NCBI GenBank assembly: GCA_963920635.1
Contig: OY987305.1
Span: 6,549,153-6,613,152 of the forward strand
Direction of reading: 5' to 3'
Origin: Pseudeuparius sepicola
Taxonomy: Eukaryota > Arthropoda > Insecta > Coleoptera > Anthribidae
Length of the DNA stretch: 64,000 nucleotides
In this document: positions 36,901 through 44,254 of the stretch, in pieces
Position numbering within the stretch: position 1 is the first letter of the stretch
Layout of the letters: every line of letters starts with the position of its first letter
The notes under the pieces: generated by a model
The model's database searches: none
Told to the model about the DNA's origin: nothing
Seen by the model: only the letters and a program-made list of their open reading frames with translations
Made by a program: the position numbers and the translations under genes

Positions 36901-39900
36901 ACCGTTTTTAAGTAAAATCATTTTTGAACATGCATTGTATTTTATAGTTTTATTATTTTATTTAATAAATCTAGTAATATAATTTCAGTTCATTCAAACT
37001 TTCGTACTTTAAACGTTTCGAAAATATTAAGAGAAAATAAAACCATCTTTACATCGAAAACTAAGCATTCTAGGCCAAATGTTTATACAAAGTTTTCTTC
37101 ATAAAGTTGCCTCAGCAACCGCCTCTTAATAAAATATCTACATGTTGATTTGGAACCCCCTGCCTGCATACAGCAGTATCTTTTTACACTTATTTTTTGC
37201 CTCGGTTGGCTTCGGTAGAGTAATAATAATGGTTAGCATGTCCGCATTAAATTCAAGAGATCCAGAGGATTCGATCTATAGCCATTTTTTCTGGCTCATG
37301 TTTGTATTTGAGACTAACTACTCAGATTTCTAAAGTTAACCATTTATGTAAGCAACGAAAATTCAAAGTAGTTAGGGATACCTGTTTGTTTCCAAGCAAA
37401 GCAAATAAGTTGACAATGCATTAATAAGATTTTGTTACAGATAATAAATTTTCCCGAAGAGTCTTATTAAAGGCACGTTTTTATGTTAATTCCTGAATAG
37501 GCAATATTAAGACGTGTTCACGAAATAATTATATACCTACCTAAATCGTAAAGCAATTTCTGTTTTGGTGAATGAGAAAAGCTAGAGGAGTATAACAATT
37601 ACATAAAAATAAAACTCAAATACCTGTAGAGACTACCGACTACCAGAAGGTTCGCGGTAGAAGTTTGATAACGAAAGGGATGGTAAATCCGAAATTATAT
37701 AATAACTTTAGGAATCTGCCGTTTAACGACAAAACGTCACTCAATGTTAACAAATTATGAAAATAATGTCTAATTATACAGACAATATTTCGACCTCGAA
37801 TATCAAAATGTTGCGGCCTTTAAATTACGACGTATCATTTGAACTAACAATGAGCGCAACTGAAAAATATTTGAAAACCATGTATAGTACACATGTCGTT
37901 GCTACTACTCGTAGATGCACCTTTAAAGCTGCCGACTTATTGAGTTGCCGACTCGTATCTTGATTGACAGATAACAAACGTCTACATGCGCCTAACGTTC
38001 TTTCTACAACATTAGAATTATGTAACACAGGAATGTAATGGTTAATTTAAATCGTCTTTCTAGGCTGAAGATTTAATTGACGATCTCCTATCGCTGGAGT
38101 CAAGCTCACTGGCTTCGGACAGCTTTACAAAAACTTCCGACAACACACTCACAAATGATATCGATATCAAGAATGAGCCCTTCTTACTTAGCGATGCCGA
38201 GCTACATGCTCTTGCCAAAGACAGGCAGAAGAAAGACAATCACAACATGAGTAAGTATCTTCCAGTTTCCAACGGAAAATAGCGGTTTTGTTACGTAACT
38301 TTTATACTAATCGAAGAGTTAATATAGATAATTTTCGTGATTATCACGTATTTCATCATACAATAAAGACGTGTGTCGGCCGTCGGCCACTTATCGCAGT
38401 GGCGCAAAGTTTAGCGCGCCACTGCGAAAAGGGCAAAATGCGCCGTAATAATAGAAATGTTTGATTTATTTCTTTTCACTTTATAATTAACGCAACGCAC
38501 ACAATACGCATCACAGCCAACTCCCCTGGAAGTATTCGTGAAAAAATATTGGATAATATTCAAACCCCTCGGTACCGATGCCATTTTGCTCTAAAACTAA
38601 CATTCAAACTGTCATCGCGGTAGTACGTTTTCAATAGGTATACAAGACCCTTCTGTAACTTCTAACGATCGTGTTGACATTTCAGTCGAGAGGAGGCGGC
38701 GCTTCAACATCAACGACCGCATCAAAGAACTGGGCACGCTCCTTCCCAAAAACAACGACCCGTACTACGAGATCGTGCGCGACGTGCGGCCCAACAAGGG
38801 CACCATCCTCAAATCCTCCGTGGAGTACATCAAGTGCCTGAAGAGCGAGGTGCACCGGCTGAAGCAGCAGGAGGCGCGCCAGAAGCAGATGGAGAACATG
38901 AACCGGCGGCTGCAGCTTCGCGTCCAGGAGCTCGAGCGGCAGGCCAAGTCGCACGGTCTGCCAGTGTCCGACTTCAGCTGGCAGGTCGCGTCGGGCGCCT
39001 GTCCGCAGCTACCACCTCCCCCGGCGGTTTCGCCCTCGCCCTTCAGCCCGTTCGACCTGGAGGCGGCGGCCGCGGCCGAGGAGGCGGCCGCTGCGGCCGC
39101 CGTCGCCTCCCTACCCACTATCGTAAGTATCTTGGTCGCGGTTTAAGCGTTAAGTGGCGCAACGGCTGTCAAATCTCGACGCTACGATGTGGCTGGTCGT
39201 TGGACCGCTGAGTGGAAGAATCGGGGTGGGTCCAACGACACTCTTGTCCTCGGATTGTTGGCGTCGACGGACGTTGCCCCTCTTAACGACTTATTAAGGC
39301 TCCGCACGTGCATCTAAGTAAGCAATTTTTGGAGAGATCCGCACACTCGAGTAGGTTATCTCCGAACTAATCACCAAATAATGTCATTTTGTAATTTTAA
39401 TTCGTATTACATTATACCGCTACTTGTAAGGTGATGGTAATCTCGCGATATAATTGCATGACGCCATTACATTTGAAAACTTCTGCCAAAATTTCACATT
39501 CATGTAAACCGCAATTTTCCATATGCGTTAGAGGCATTTCTCACACGCGATTTCTTAAATAATTATGTATCAGATGCTATTTTTGCTTCGCTATTTATTA
39601 ACAGTTTATTGTACAAACTTAACGTAAAATTGCAGTTTTTATAATTTAAACACGCGTTTAAAAATTTTCTAATCTCCTTTTCCTCATTTATCTACGTCCC
39701 TTAATTGAAAACGTTTATTTAAAATCTTGAAAATGTTTTTAATATTATTACGTCCTCTAGTAATTTGGTAGAATGGTATCTGGCATAAGCACGTAGGTAA
39801 TTCTTTCTGAATCCAGTTTTACTTAGGTCTCGTTTTTTAAGCACCGACAAACCGACAATAGACAAATGTAAGTAGACGTTTGTTCATTGCAATGCGCTGC

Positions 39901-42900
39901 GTTTCCTAGATATGCCAGGGACAATTAGTTTAAATAAGGCGTGGGAAACTAAACCATCTTTGGATTTACCTACGAAAATTTTTAAAAATTTGAAAAAATA
40001 TACAGTGATCGGCAGAAAGCGTGCACCAAATATCTTTTTTTTATTATTTTTGAGAGCTTTGGGCATGCGAACTAAAACGCCAATATTCCCAACTAGAAAA
40101 AGTACTTCCATGTACGAGGGAGGGTCAAAAAATATACTCTCAAGAGTAAAGTATTAAAATATTAAGTAATTAAAAGCTATATTCAGGTATAAAATTCAGA
40201 TGGACAGTTATTTTCTCCCAATGTACAGGGTGTCCCATTTTCGATACTTTTGCAGGGTATCTCGGTTATTTTTAGAGATAGAGGGAGTTGCGGTTTTCGG
40301 GACACTGGTCTACTTTTTCATAAAAAGAAAGGCCCCGTAAACAGAAACTAAACTAAACTAAACTCTCGCGAAACTTTTATTTTTAATAAAGGAGCTATTT
40401 CTACTTTTGAACGTTTTTCTCGAAATGACAGAGTTTTCAAAATTAGTTAACATTATAATTTGCCTAAAAATAATTGAAAAAGTCCAAGAAGAAATAAAAC
40501 AGGATATAAATTCTTAGAATCGGGGGCTTTCTAATTACCTAATAACTTTTTTTTTGTACCAGATTGGAAGGGCGAGTAGTCTATAATGGGTTAGTACAAC
40601 GTGACGTCAAAATAAGATTCTACTGGAGAATGCGTTTGTATAAAAACGGAAGTCACTGCCGTCGAGATCAAAGGCGCCGACAGCGAGTTAAACAACTGGG
40701 TATTCCTTAAACTGTGATATTACCAGGTCTCCACTCATTTTGTTTCTTGTTATTAGCTTTTTTTATAGTTTAGATTTGATGCTGGTGGTGATCGTATTAC
40801 ACTTCGCAATTTTTTGTTGCGCGCAACTAAAAACGCCGCAACTTTTTAATACGCATGCACATAACCCTTATTTTAATTAAAAACGCGACTTTAACAACAG
40901 TCAAATGACTTAGCTATACCCTTGTCTATCCATTACTTATACCAAACCTATAGATATACGGAAACGCTGTTTTTCCAAATAAATTGATAACTGCCCCATC
41001 TAGTGTCAAGTAGATGAACGAACTGGTTCCAAATGGTCGTTGGCGAGCGCGCGTTTTCCCTTCCCATTTCCGTCTCGCTTCGACTCTTCCGCACTTGCCA
41101 TATGACCTGCGTATCTGGTTTGTATATTTGGCGCAACTAAAATTGCTGCGCATTTTTTAATACGCATGCGATTTCGCGTTATTTTTATTAGAGTTAAAGC
41201 AAAGCCCTATACGTAGACGTAGGCGTAGAAAATAACAGCTACGCATGCGCGTTAAAGAATTTTCGAACTACGTTCCTTGAGTGGACTTGCTGTTGACGTA
41301 AACTTGCGTCTACGTACGTACACCCGAAACGCAGCGGTATCGAGCCGAAACCTTGGTGCGGAAACAGCCGACTGTGAGCCGAGTGATTAGAATCTAGGAA
41401 TATAGATATGATACGTATATACGAACATAGAACCGTAAAGAAGCAACTAGAAAATGCATTTTGAAAATATGTCAAACGTTTAAGAAGTTATTTTCGGCGA
41501 TTTTGAGAGGAAAAAAAACCGTCCAATAAAGGGATATAAATAACCTTCAAGTCAACTTCGGGAGGAGTCTTTGCGTTACGTTTTAAAAAATGATTTCACT
41601 GTACTTTTGAAATTTGACGTATTCGATTTTTGCACGCTTACGTCAATGAGTTACGTCTACGTAATAAATACCGTATTGGGCTTTGCTTTAACCGTCTATA
41701 AAAAACGCGGCGGCAACATTTCACTTATACGAAGAGTTAGGAGAAAGAAATACAGTGAACTTCTGCTATTGTTTACTAGATGGCACAACTAAATAATTAT
41801 GTATTCTCCCCAGACACTTTTTTATCTAGCCATGACAAAACCCAGAGAATTTCTCTGGTCCAACCAGATTCTTCTTTTACTCAATGACTTCAGTGGCGGA
41901 TCTCCGGGGGGGGGGGCTACAGGGGCTATAGCCCCCCCCCCCCTTGGCCTAATACCGTAAGGTAGGCACTTAAAAAATATGACTGGCAATTAGAGATGGT
42001 GTGGAACTGCGTTTTCTTGGAACAGGTACAACCTGTTAGAGTTCCAGGCAATACCTGTTCTTAAAATACCTGTTCCAGTTCCAATATTATTAACTTCTAG
42101 TCTTCTAAGGCCGTGGTCCGAATCGCGCTGTCAGTGCTTACAGCGCTCAGATCGTTTACAACAGGTACGATTTGATTCACTCGCTGACAACTCGTTTCGG
42201 ACCGGTTGTAAATGCGCCGACAGGAACATGCCATTTTGAGGTTATGTGAGCGTGAAGATCGCAAAGTAACTATTATTATTGAATATTGAATCATTGATAA
42301 ATATTGCTTCCGTTTCTAAAGAGGGTACGCTAATAGTTTTTATAGTACAAATTTAAAAATTTGGTGAACGCAATGGGATTGGGACAGGGCCCGGCACAGA
42401 ACACGGGTCCAGTCACCGCCTTCACCGATCGACAGTTCACGTTCGCAGTTGTTCTATTCTATTACTACGAGTAGAGTGGAACTGGAACAGCGGAACGGAA
42501 CGAAACTAAGAATATTAATGTATTAATAGTATTGTATTTTAATGAAAAAAAGAATAAAAAATGTGTTTCCTATTTTATTACAAAATTTCGGAAATAGGAG
42601 CCCCTCCCTTGACTCCAGCCTAGATCCGCCACTGAATGACTTCGCAGTAACTTGTAATTACTAAGGTTCCCTCGAGCTGCAGTAAAGCGAACTGTTTCTA
42701 ATAGAACCCGAAAATATTATTAATTTCGGGATAGACTAGGTTTTTGGATAGAAACGTCAGCTGGTTTTGAAGCCCTTGTGCACCCCACCTGGTATCTCGC
42801 CAAAAATTGCAATCTGAAAGCTCCTACGATGAGGGACGTGCACATAGTTAAGAAATTATTAACGGTGGTAGCCACGTCGGCTACTAGGCGGCCACTGCCC

Positions 42901-43231
42901 CCCGACATAACCCAGTTTCTACTAACCGCAGCACCCTCCCTTTCCCGGACAGATGCCGGACGTGGTGACGGACGCGACCCTCAGCATGGCCGCCATGGAC
43001 GAGGGCATGGACGAGGACGAGCTGGTGTACGGGGTGCGCGGCGTGAACGGGGTCGGCGACCCGATGCTGTCGTCGCCGCACGGGCTGGCGCTGTCGCCCG
43101 CGCACCCCTCCTCCTCCGCCGACCCGCTGCTCTGCCCGCCCGACCAGCGGCTGCCGACGCCGACGCCCTCCAGCCACATGGACCCCGTCGTCGACGGCAG
43201 CGACTCCCTGGACATGGACATGATCGCGTGA
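9817..43231 (+). CDS. Mitf: MiT/TFE-family bHLH-zipper transcription factor, complete
   Basis: Nuclear-cytoplasmic regulator of lysosome and autophagy genes that binds E-boxes of the CACGTG type as a dimer. Six exons: 9817-9977, 11843-12167, 12282-12464, 38064-38250, 38686-39122, 42953-43231. The sum is 1572 nt (523 aa), with every exon phase consistent. In order: an acidic N-terminus with a YYEL motif as in MITF-A; a QLMREQ helix (the Rag-GTPase-binding region in TFEB/MITF) followed by a Gln-rich stretch; [15 protein letters not shown] (family signature); an acidic activation segment [14 protein letters not shown]; a sumoylation-type IKNE; the basic region [22 protein letters not shown]; leucine zipper; an Ala-rich tract; and a Ser/Pro-rich tail. 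All family blocks are present, so the call is secure. The start ATG was chosen because MAESGI resembles vertebrate exon 1 and fits the downstream frame. Confidence 0.93.
9978..11842 (+). other. Mitf: Mitf intron 1
   Basis: 1.87 kb, GT-AG (acceptor TTCTAG). AT-rich, with a short CATA repeat run at about 10204-10230. No element boundaries or coding fragments recognised. Confidence 0.7.
11843..12167 (+). CDS. Mitf: Mitf exon 2 (aa 54-162)
   Basis: Begins with the single base that completes a Ser codon and ends CAG|GTAGAT in phase 0. Contains [16 protein letters not shown], the counterpart of the TFEB/MITF helix that binds active Rag GTPases at the lysosome, then a Gln/Ala/Pro-rich stretch and [17 protein letters not shown] with QVKQYLS, both family signatures. 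Confidence 0.92.
12282..12464 (+). CDS. Mitf: Mitf exon 3 (aa 163-223)
   Basis: A 61-codon exon in phase 0 at both ends, after a 114 bp intron. Low-complexity Ser/Ala/Asn/Tyr-rich sequence with no named domain. The donor GAG|GTCAGT is slightly unusual at +3. The exon is supported by frame, size and position rather than by conserved motifs. Confidence 0.8.
13099..14324. mobile_element. Foldback Tc1/mariner-like element nested in the hAT
   Basis: Ends TACAGGGTGTAATTAAACGG and its reverse complement. The arms, about 13099-13586 and 13819-14324, remain alignable throughout (for example the ACTATGGCCC, AGCTTCATATCA and GCAATGCTGCAATAAAC blocks occur mirrored). The spacer is about 230 bases. The right arm has a short extra segment near 13829-13865. 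The spacer holds a transposase C-terminal tail on the minus strand. Confidence 0.85.
13655..13720 (-). pseudogene. Transposase C-terminal tail remnant
   Basis: A minus-strand frame of 21 residues ends at a stop codon and contains [12 protein letters not shown]. The pattern C-I-x-x-x-G-x-H-F-E-H-L is a common C-terminal ending of arthropod DDE-type transposon proteins with an N-terminal DUF4817 domain. Upstream the frame is broken by stops. It is therefore the last piece of a degenerate transposase trapped in the foldback spacer. Confidence 0.6.
17069..17405. repeat. Dispersed repeat with TTTTGCACCGC end
   Basis: This stretch matches, in opposite orientation, the right part of the element at 35054-35505. 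Shared blocks are the TTTTGCACCGCAG end, TCCCAAGGGAGTAAA, AAAAATTAGTAGATTC and CTACTTTGTACCGTTGTAGCG. It has an extra 150 bases in the middle and ends at a CACCCTGTA motif. Confidence 0.6.
17927..19830. mobile_element. Large mosaic palindromic element, 1.9 kb
   Basis: Ends TACAGGGTGTCCCATTTT and CACCCACCCTGTA. The two arms (17927 to about 18840 and about 19130 to 19830) are mirrored almost base for base apart from small gaps. The left arm alone carries an extra 228 bp palindrome (18118-18346). Inside both arms, mirrored, lie a second MITE-like end (CAGGGTGTCTCATTTTGATC) and a hAT-like end (CAGGGCCGGATTAA at 18486 and its complement near 19485). The spacer of about 290 bases has no recognised protein. 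Confidence 0.8.
18118..18346. mobile_element. 228 bp palindromic insertion in one arm
   Basis: A nearly perfect hairpin: TCGACAAATTTAATCAACTA mirrored by TAGTTGATTAAATTTGTCGA, continuing through GAATCGAATGGAATAATTA and GTTCATATCTC. The corresponding place in the right arm of the host element has no such insertion, so it arrived after the host palindrome formed. It is flanked by ATA/TA sequence. Confidence 0.75.
19831..20504. other. Intronic DNA with a short perfect hairpin
   Basis: AT-rich DNA between the mosaic palindrome and the GC-rich island. It contains a perfect 21 bp inverted repeat (19920-19940 and 19953-19973) around a 12-base loop, and a direct repeat of AGTAAACTGGCTAT. No protein signal. 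Confidence 0.6.
20505..20906 (+). promoter_or_regulatory. Mitf: GC-rich island with possible alternative Mitf first exon
   Basis: A GC- and CpG-rich block (about 20505-20600) inside an AT-rich intron contains a CACGTG E-box at 20577-20582 and, downstream, TCAGT initiator-like motifs. At 20871-20906 there is ATG CCG GTT... encoding [12 protein letters not shown], ending AAG|GTATTG in phase 0, which is exactly the phase needed to join Mitf exon 4 (38064). Vertebrate MITF uses similar short alternative first exons. This is a hypothesis from position, phase and composition only. Confidence 0.3.
23589..25860 (-). mobile_element. Non-LTR retrotransposon (LINE) fragment, interrupted
   Basis: Degenerate ORF2 of a Jockey/CR1-like LINE on the minus strand. 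Reading 5' to 3' on that strand: linker region (25675-25473, ...[13 protein letters not shown]...), then after a 0.7 kb insertion KTNKSPGHD (reverse transcriptase start, near 24640), SNYRPISL and [14 protein letters not shown] (24559-24290), a frameshift near 24220, then [10 protein letters not shown] and the catalytic-box variant FADD (24150-24055), and the thumb-like region to 23589. There are stops and frameshifts and the 3' end is missing, so it is dead. Confidence 0.85.
24756..25472. mobile_element. TIR element copy 1, 0.7 kb, inserted in the LINE
   Basis: Begins TATAGTCCTCC...CGGCAG and ends ...AACTATA. A second copy lies at 57075-57759 in the same orientation. Removing it with a TA duplication lets the LINE reading frame continue without a shift, which supports these boundaries. 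It contains a short tandem duplication (GAGCGCTGTGTGGTAGCCC) absent from copy 2. No coding potential; a non-autonomous DNA element. Confidence 0.8.
25861..27683. other. Intronic DNA, nothing recognised
   Basis: AT-rich sequence of Mitf intron 3. A CACCCTGTA motif at about 25850-25858 may be the remaining end of an older MITE. A CACGTG E-box lies near 27108. No gene or bounded element was found. Confidence 0.5.
27684..30058. mobile_element. 2.4 kb element with 'TACAGGGTGA' terminal inverted repeats
   Basis: The left end TACAGGGTGATTTATTCATA is mirrored by TATGAATAAATCACCCTGTA; the repeats align for about 37 bases and continue into ACATTAATTTTAAC. TA lies at both outer edges. Unlike the neighbouring elements it is not a foldback: the interior is unique and more GC-balanced. 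Open frames (for example minus 28996-28748) are not recognisable as a transposase. It could be a non-autonomous element that captured other DNA, or a MITE enlarged by a nested element. Confidence 0.7.
30475..30531. repeat. Short CAGTGGCG inverted repeat
   Basis: CAGTGGCGTCCC at the left and GTGCGCCACTG at the right, 57 bp overall, resembling the two ends of a CAGTGGCG hAT element with little between them. No target duplication is seen. Confidence 0.4.
30569..30743. repeat. Inverted repeat, 55 bp arms
   Basis: AAGAATACAACTTTTTGGTC...CTTCGTTTTCGGGAGAAA is mirrored by TTTCTCGAAAACGAAG...GACCAAAAAGTTGTATTCTT, with a spacer of about 50 bases. Nearby TACAGGGTG motifs at 30237 and 30347 suggest it is the core of a decayed foldback. 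Confidence 0.6.
31880..31887 (-). terminator. Pol III T8 terminator
   Basis: Eight consecutive T on the minus strand just after the tRNA-like sequence, sufficient for RNA polymerase III termination. Confidence 0.5.
31894..31975 (-). tRNA. tRNA-like gene or tRNA pseudogene with Pol III terminator
   Basis: On the minus strand the 7-base ends GCTTCGG and CCGAAGC pair perfectly as an acceptor stem. A GTGTAGTGGTCAG box A and a GGTTCGAATC box B stand in normal order, and a run of eight T follows 6 bases after the discriminator base. Length is 82 nt without an intron. The T stem (GCAGG/CTTGA) has a mismatch and the anticodon arm does not fold cleanly, so no anticodon is assigned. It could be a pseudogene or the head of a tRNA-derived SINE. 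Confidence 0.5.
31990..34943. other. Intronic DNA, nothing recognised
   Basis: AT-rich. TTTTATAA-like octamers recur, especially at 32300-32540 and again near 33800-33950. A degenerate open stretch at 32420-32680 shows no protein family. No element boundaries seen. Confidence 0.45.
34944..35044. repeat. 101 bp palindrome (mini-MITE)
   Basis: ATGTACCAAGGGACTAAAGTG-type left arm, CACTTTAGTCCCGTGGTACAT right arm (one-base gap), with an inner hairpin around ATCCCGAAATCG. It abuts the next foldback and shares its GGGACTAAA motif. Confidence 0.65.
35054..35505. mobile_element. Foldback element with TTTTGCACCGC ends
   Basis: The left TTTTGCACCGCGGG and right GCGGTGCAAA are mirrored, as are inner blocks such as ACTACTTTGTACCGTTGTAG and GTGAAATTCATTTTG. 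The spacer (about 35206-35297) contains a perfect 16 bp palindrome GGTACCAATTGGTACC and a third GGTACC. A relative lies at 17069-17405. Confidence 0.7.
38064..38250 (+). CDS. Mitf: Mitf exon 4 (aa 224-285)
   Basis: Starts GCT GAA GAT in phase 0 and ends ATG A|GTAAGT. Encodes [15 protein letters not shown], equivalent to the MITF activation segment (DDVIDDIISLESS), then IKNEP (a psi-K-x-E sumoylation-type site at the place of the known MITF site) and [13 protein letters not shown], the start of the DNA-binding basic region. Confidence 0.93.
38251..38685 (+). other. Mitf: Mitf intron 4
   Basis: 435 bp, GT-AG. Contains a strong GC-rich hairpin at 38395-38426 (11 bp stem CGCAGTGGCGC, 10-base loop) that resembles two fused CAGTGGCG transposon ends. 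Confidence 0.75.
38686..39122 (+). CDS. Mitf: Mitf exon 5 (aa 286-431), bHLH-zipper
   Basis: Opens with [10 protein letters not shown] (rest of the basic region), the first helix, a loop with the insect-style insertion [13 protein letters not shown], and the second helix [12 protein letters not shown] (324-334). The leucine zipper follows to about 385 ([20 protein letters not shown]). After it come a Pro-rich stretch and an Ala/Glu-rich tract (about 410-428). Strongly GC-rich relative to the flanks. Confidence 0.95.
41198..41687. mobile_element. piggyBac-type MITE with TTAA duplications
   Basis: Terminal inverted repeats AGCAAAGCCC...GGGCTTTGCT are each bounded by TTAA (41194-41197 and 41688-41691), the invariant piggyBac target. 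Subterminal mirrored TACGTAGACGTA-like blocks support the pairing. 490 bp, non-coding. Confidence 0.75.
41891..42634. mobile_element. hAT-type MITE with 8 bp target duplication
   Basis: CAGTGGCGGATCT...AGATCCGCCACTG, flanked by exact AATGACTT copies (41883-41890 and 42635-42642). The termini match those of the hAT at 13010-14540, so they are one family. Long G and C tracts lie at 41906-41943. 744 bp, no transposase. Confidence 0.9.
42953..43231 (+). CDS. Mitf: Mitf exon 6 (aa 432-523) and stop
   Basis: Acceptor GGACAG|ATG in phase 0; the first codon being ATG is coincidental. Encodes an acidic stretch then a Ser/Pro-rich tail with DPMLSSP and DPLLCPP, comparable to the MITF C-terminal DPLLSS block, ending SLDMDMIA and TGA. 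Confidence 0.88.
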   Translation: MPDVVTDATLSMAAMDEGMDEDELVYGVRGVNGVGDPMLSSPHGLALSPAHPSSSADPLLCPPDQRLPTPTPSSHMDPVVDGSDSLDMDMIA

Positions 43232-43734
43232 CCGCGCCGTCCGCCACCCTCATCTAGACGTGCTCCGAGCCACGCGCTCGCGGTCTCCTTTTGGTCGATG
43301 CTCATAGGCTCTGTGATCTTTGCAATACACTGATTCGGACGAAGCGAATTTCATTCCGAAACTGTTGTTGGATGCAATGCGGGGACGCCAAAATGAGACC
43401 GAGTTGTTATTTTAGAGTTTATTTCGTTAATGTAATTAGTATCTAATTATTGTTAAAGCTGTTATGTAGAAGTTTACAAAACGACAAAAGTGCCTCTTTA
43501 GCTGAAATTTTGTAGACACGTTTTTTTTTGTTATGTATTGTCGAAGAGTTTATTCTTTTAGAAGCCAAATATAGGACTTATGGAGATTTTAAACAAGGAC
43601 GTGACGAATTTGTGATTTTTAAGAAGAGCAAAGTTGAGAATATTACTTGTAGTGTTGCATAGAATACTTTAAATCTGAGATATTACTTGTTTCAAAATAA
43701 ATAATGTTTAAATTTGATCCATCGATCGTGTTTT
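43232..43734 (+). other. Mitf: Mitf 3' UTR
   Basis: About 470 bases between the stop codon and a clear AATAAA at 43696-43701. AT-rich, no open frame of note. Confidence 0.7.
43696..43701 (+). terminator. Mitf: Poly(A) signal of Mitf
   Basis: AATAAA 465 bases after the stop codon, within TTTCAAAATAAATAATG; the only strong candidate before the next gene. Confidence 0.65.
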
Positions 43735-44199
43735 ATTTACGCGCAGACTCGAGCACATATCGAATAATATGTTATCGACACCATCGCCGATTTGTGGCCG
43801 CTGGTCGGCAGAGGGCGCTGTCGGCGTAGGCGCCGACTGGCAGATTCCTTCCTGGGTCCTGGGCCTGCCTCGTGGCCGTCGTACGTCACCCGCGGCCTGG
43901 CGCTGGCGCTCGCGCACGGGTTCGGCTCGTTCGGCTGTGATGCCATCGAAAAATGAAAACACAAAGCGGGCGAAATTTGCGCAGTCCGTGTGTAAAATGC
44001 TGAGAACGGCGCAAGGTCCGATACTGCGTTCTCGAATATGGCGAAAGTAGTCGGTTTCGTGTTGTGATAAGTGTTATCTTGTGGACTTACTATGTTTGAC
44101 AATGGATAGTAAAGTAACGTAATTATACATACAAAGAAAGTGTGATAATAGTGTAAATATTAAGTGTTTTGTGTTAATTTATTTAAAAGCCGATACAAG
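43735..44199 (+). promoter_or_regulatory. Khc-73: Kinesin-73 promoter and 5' UTR region
   Basis: The 500 bases between the Mitf poly(A) signal and the kinesin start codon must hold its promoter. Bases 43780-43960 are GC-rich compared with the flanks. No definite TATA box was recognised. The leader near the ATG is A/T-rich. Confidence 0.45.
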
Positions 44200-44254
44200 A
44201 TGTCTACGGACAAAATCAAAGTCGCCGTCAGGCTCCGTCCTTTTAACAGAAGAG
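44200..44254 (+). CDS. Khc-73: Khc-73 exon 1 (aa 1-18)
   Basis: ATG TCT ACG... encodes [18 protein letters not shown], the first strand of a kinesin motor; donor AGAG|GTAAGG leaves one base. Confidence 0.92.

Larger units (their letters stand above)
12465..38063 (+). other. Mitf: Mitf intron 3, 25.6 kb, transposon-rich
   Basis: It separates the Rag-binding exons from the activation and DNA-binding exons. It holds a hAT with a nested foldback, a 1.9 kb mosaic palindrome, a LINE fragment, a 0.7 kb TIR element, a 2.4 kb TIR element, two smaller palindromes, a tRNA-like gene on the minus strand and a GC-rich island (20505-20600) with a possible alternative first exon. Segments where nothing was recognised: about 14549-17068, 20907-23588, 25861-27683, 30744-31606, 31990-34943 and 35506-38063. 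Confidence 0.8.
39123..42952 (+). other. Mitf: Mitf intron 5
   Basis: 3.83 kb, GT-AG. Holds a piggyBac-type MITE (41198-41687), a hAT-type MITE (41891-42634), a direct repeat of about 38 bp (40821-40858 and 41131-41169, ending AATACGCATGC), and one TACAGGGTGTCCC end at about 40224 related to the mosaic palindrome at 17927. The rest is unremarkable AT-rich DNA. Confidence 0.7.

Noticed and set aside
36644..36982. Plus-strand frame of 112 aa in Mitf intron 3
   Set aside because: AT-driven composition, no recognised motif, no splice or start context. A TATAGGGCGTTCC motif hints at a decayed MITE but no partner end was found.
40224..40360. TACAGGGTGTCCC end as a complete transposon
   Set aside because: Only one end is visible; it is a fragment related to the element at 17927-19830.
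40821..41169. Pair of 38 bp direct repeats as target duplications of an insertion
   Set aside because: Too long and too diverged for a target duplication; more likely two copies of a short repeat unit.
42778..43305. Open frames of up to 159 aa on both strands across Mitf exon 6
   Set aside because: Out-of-frame shadows of a GC-rich exon; only the frame ending at 43231 joins the preceding exon and resembles MITF.
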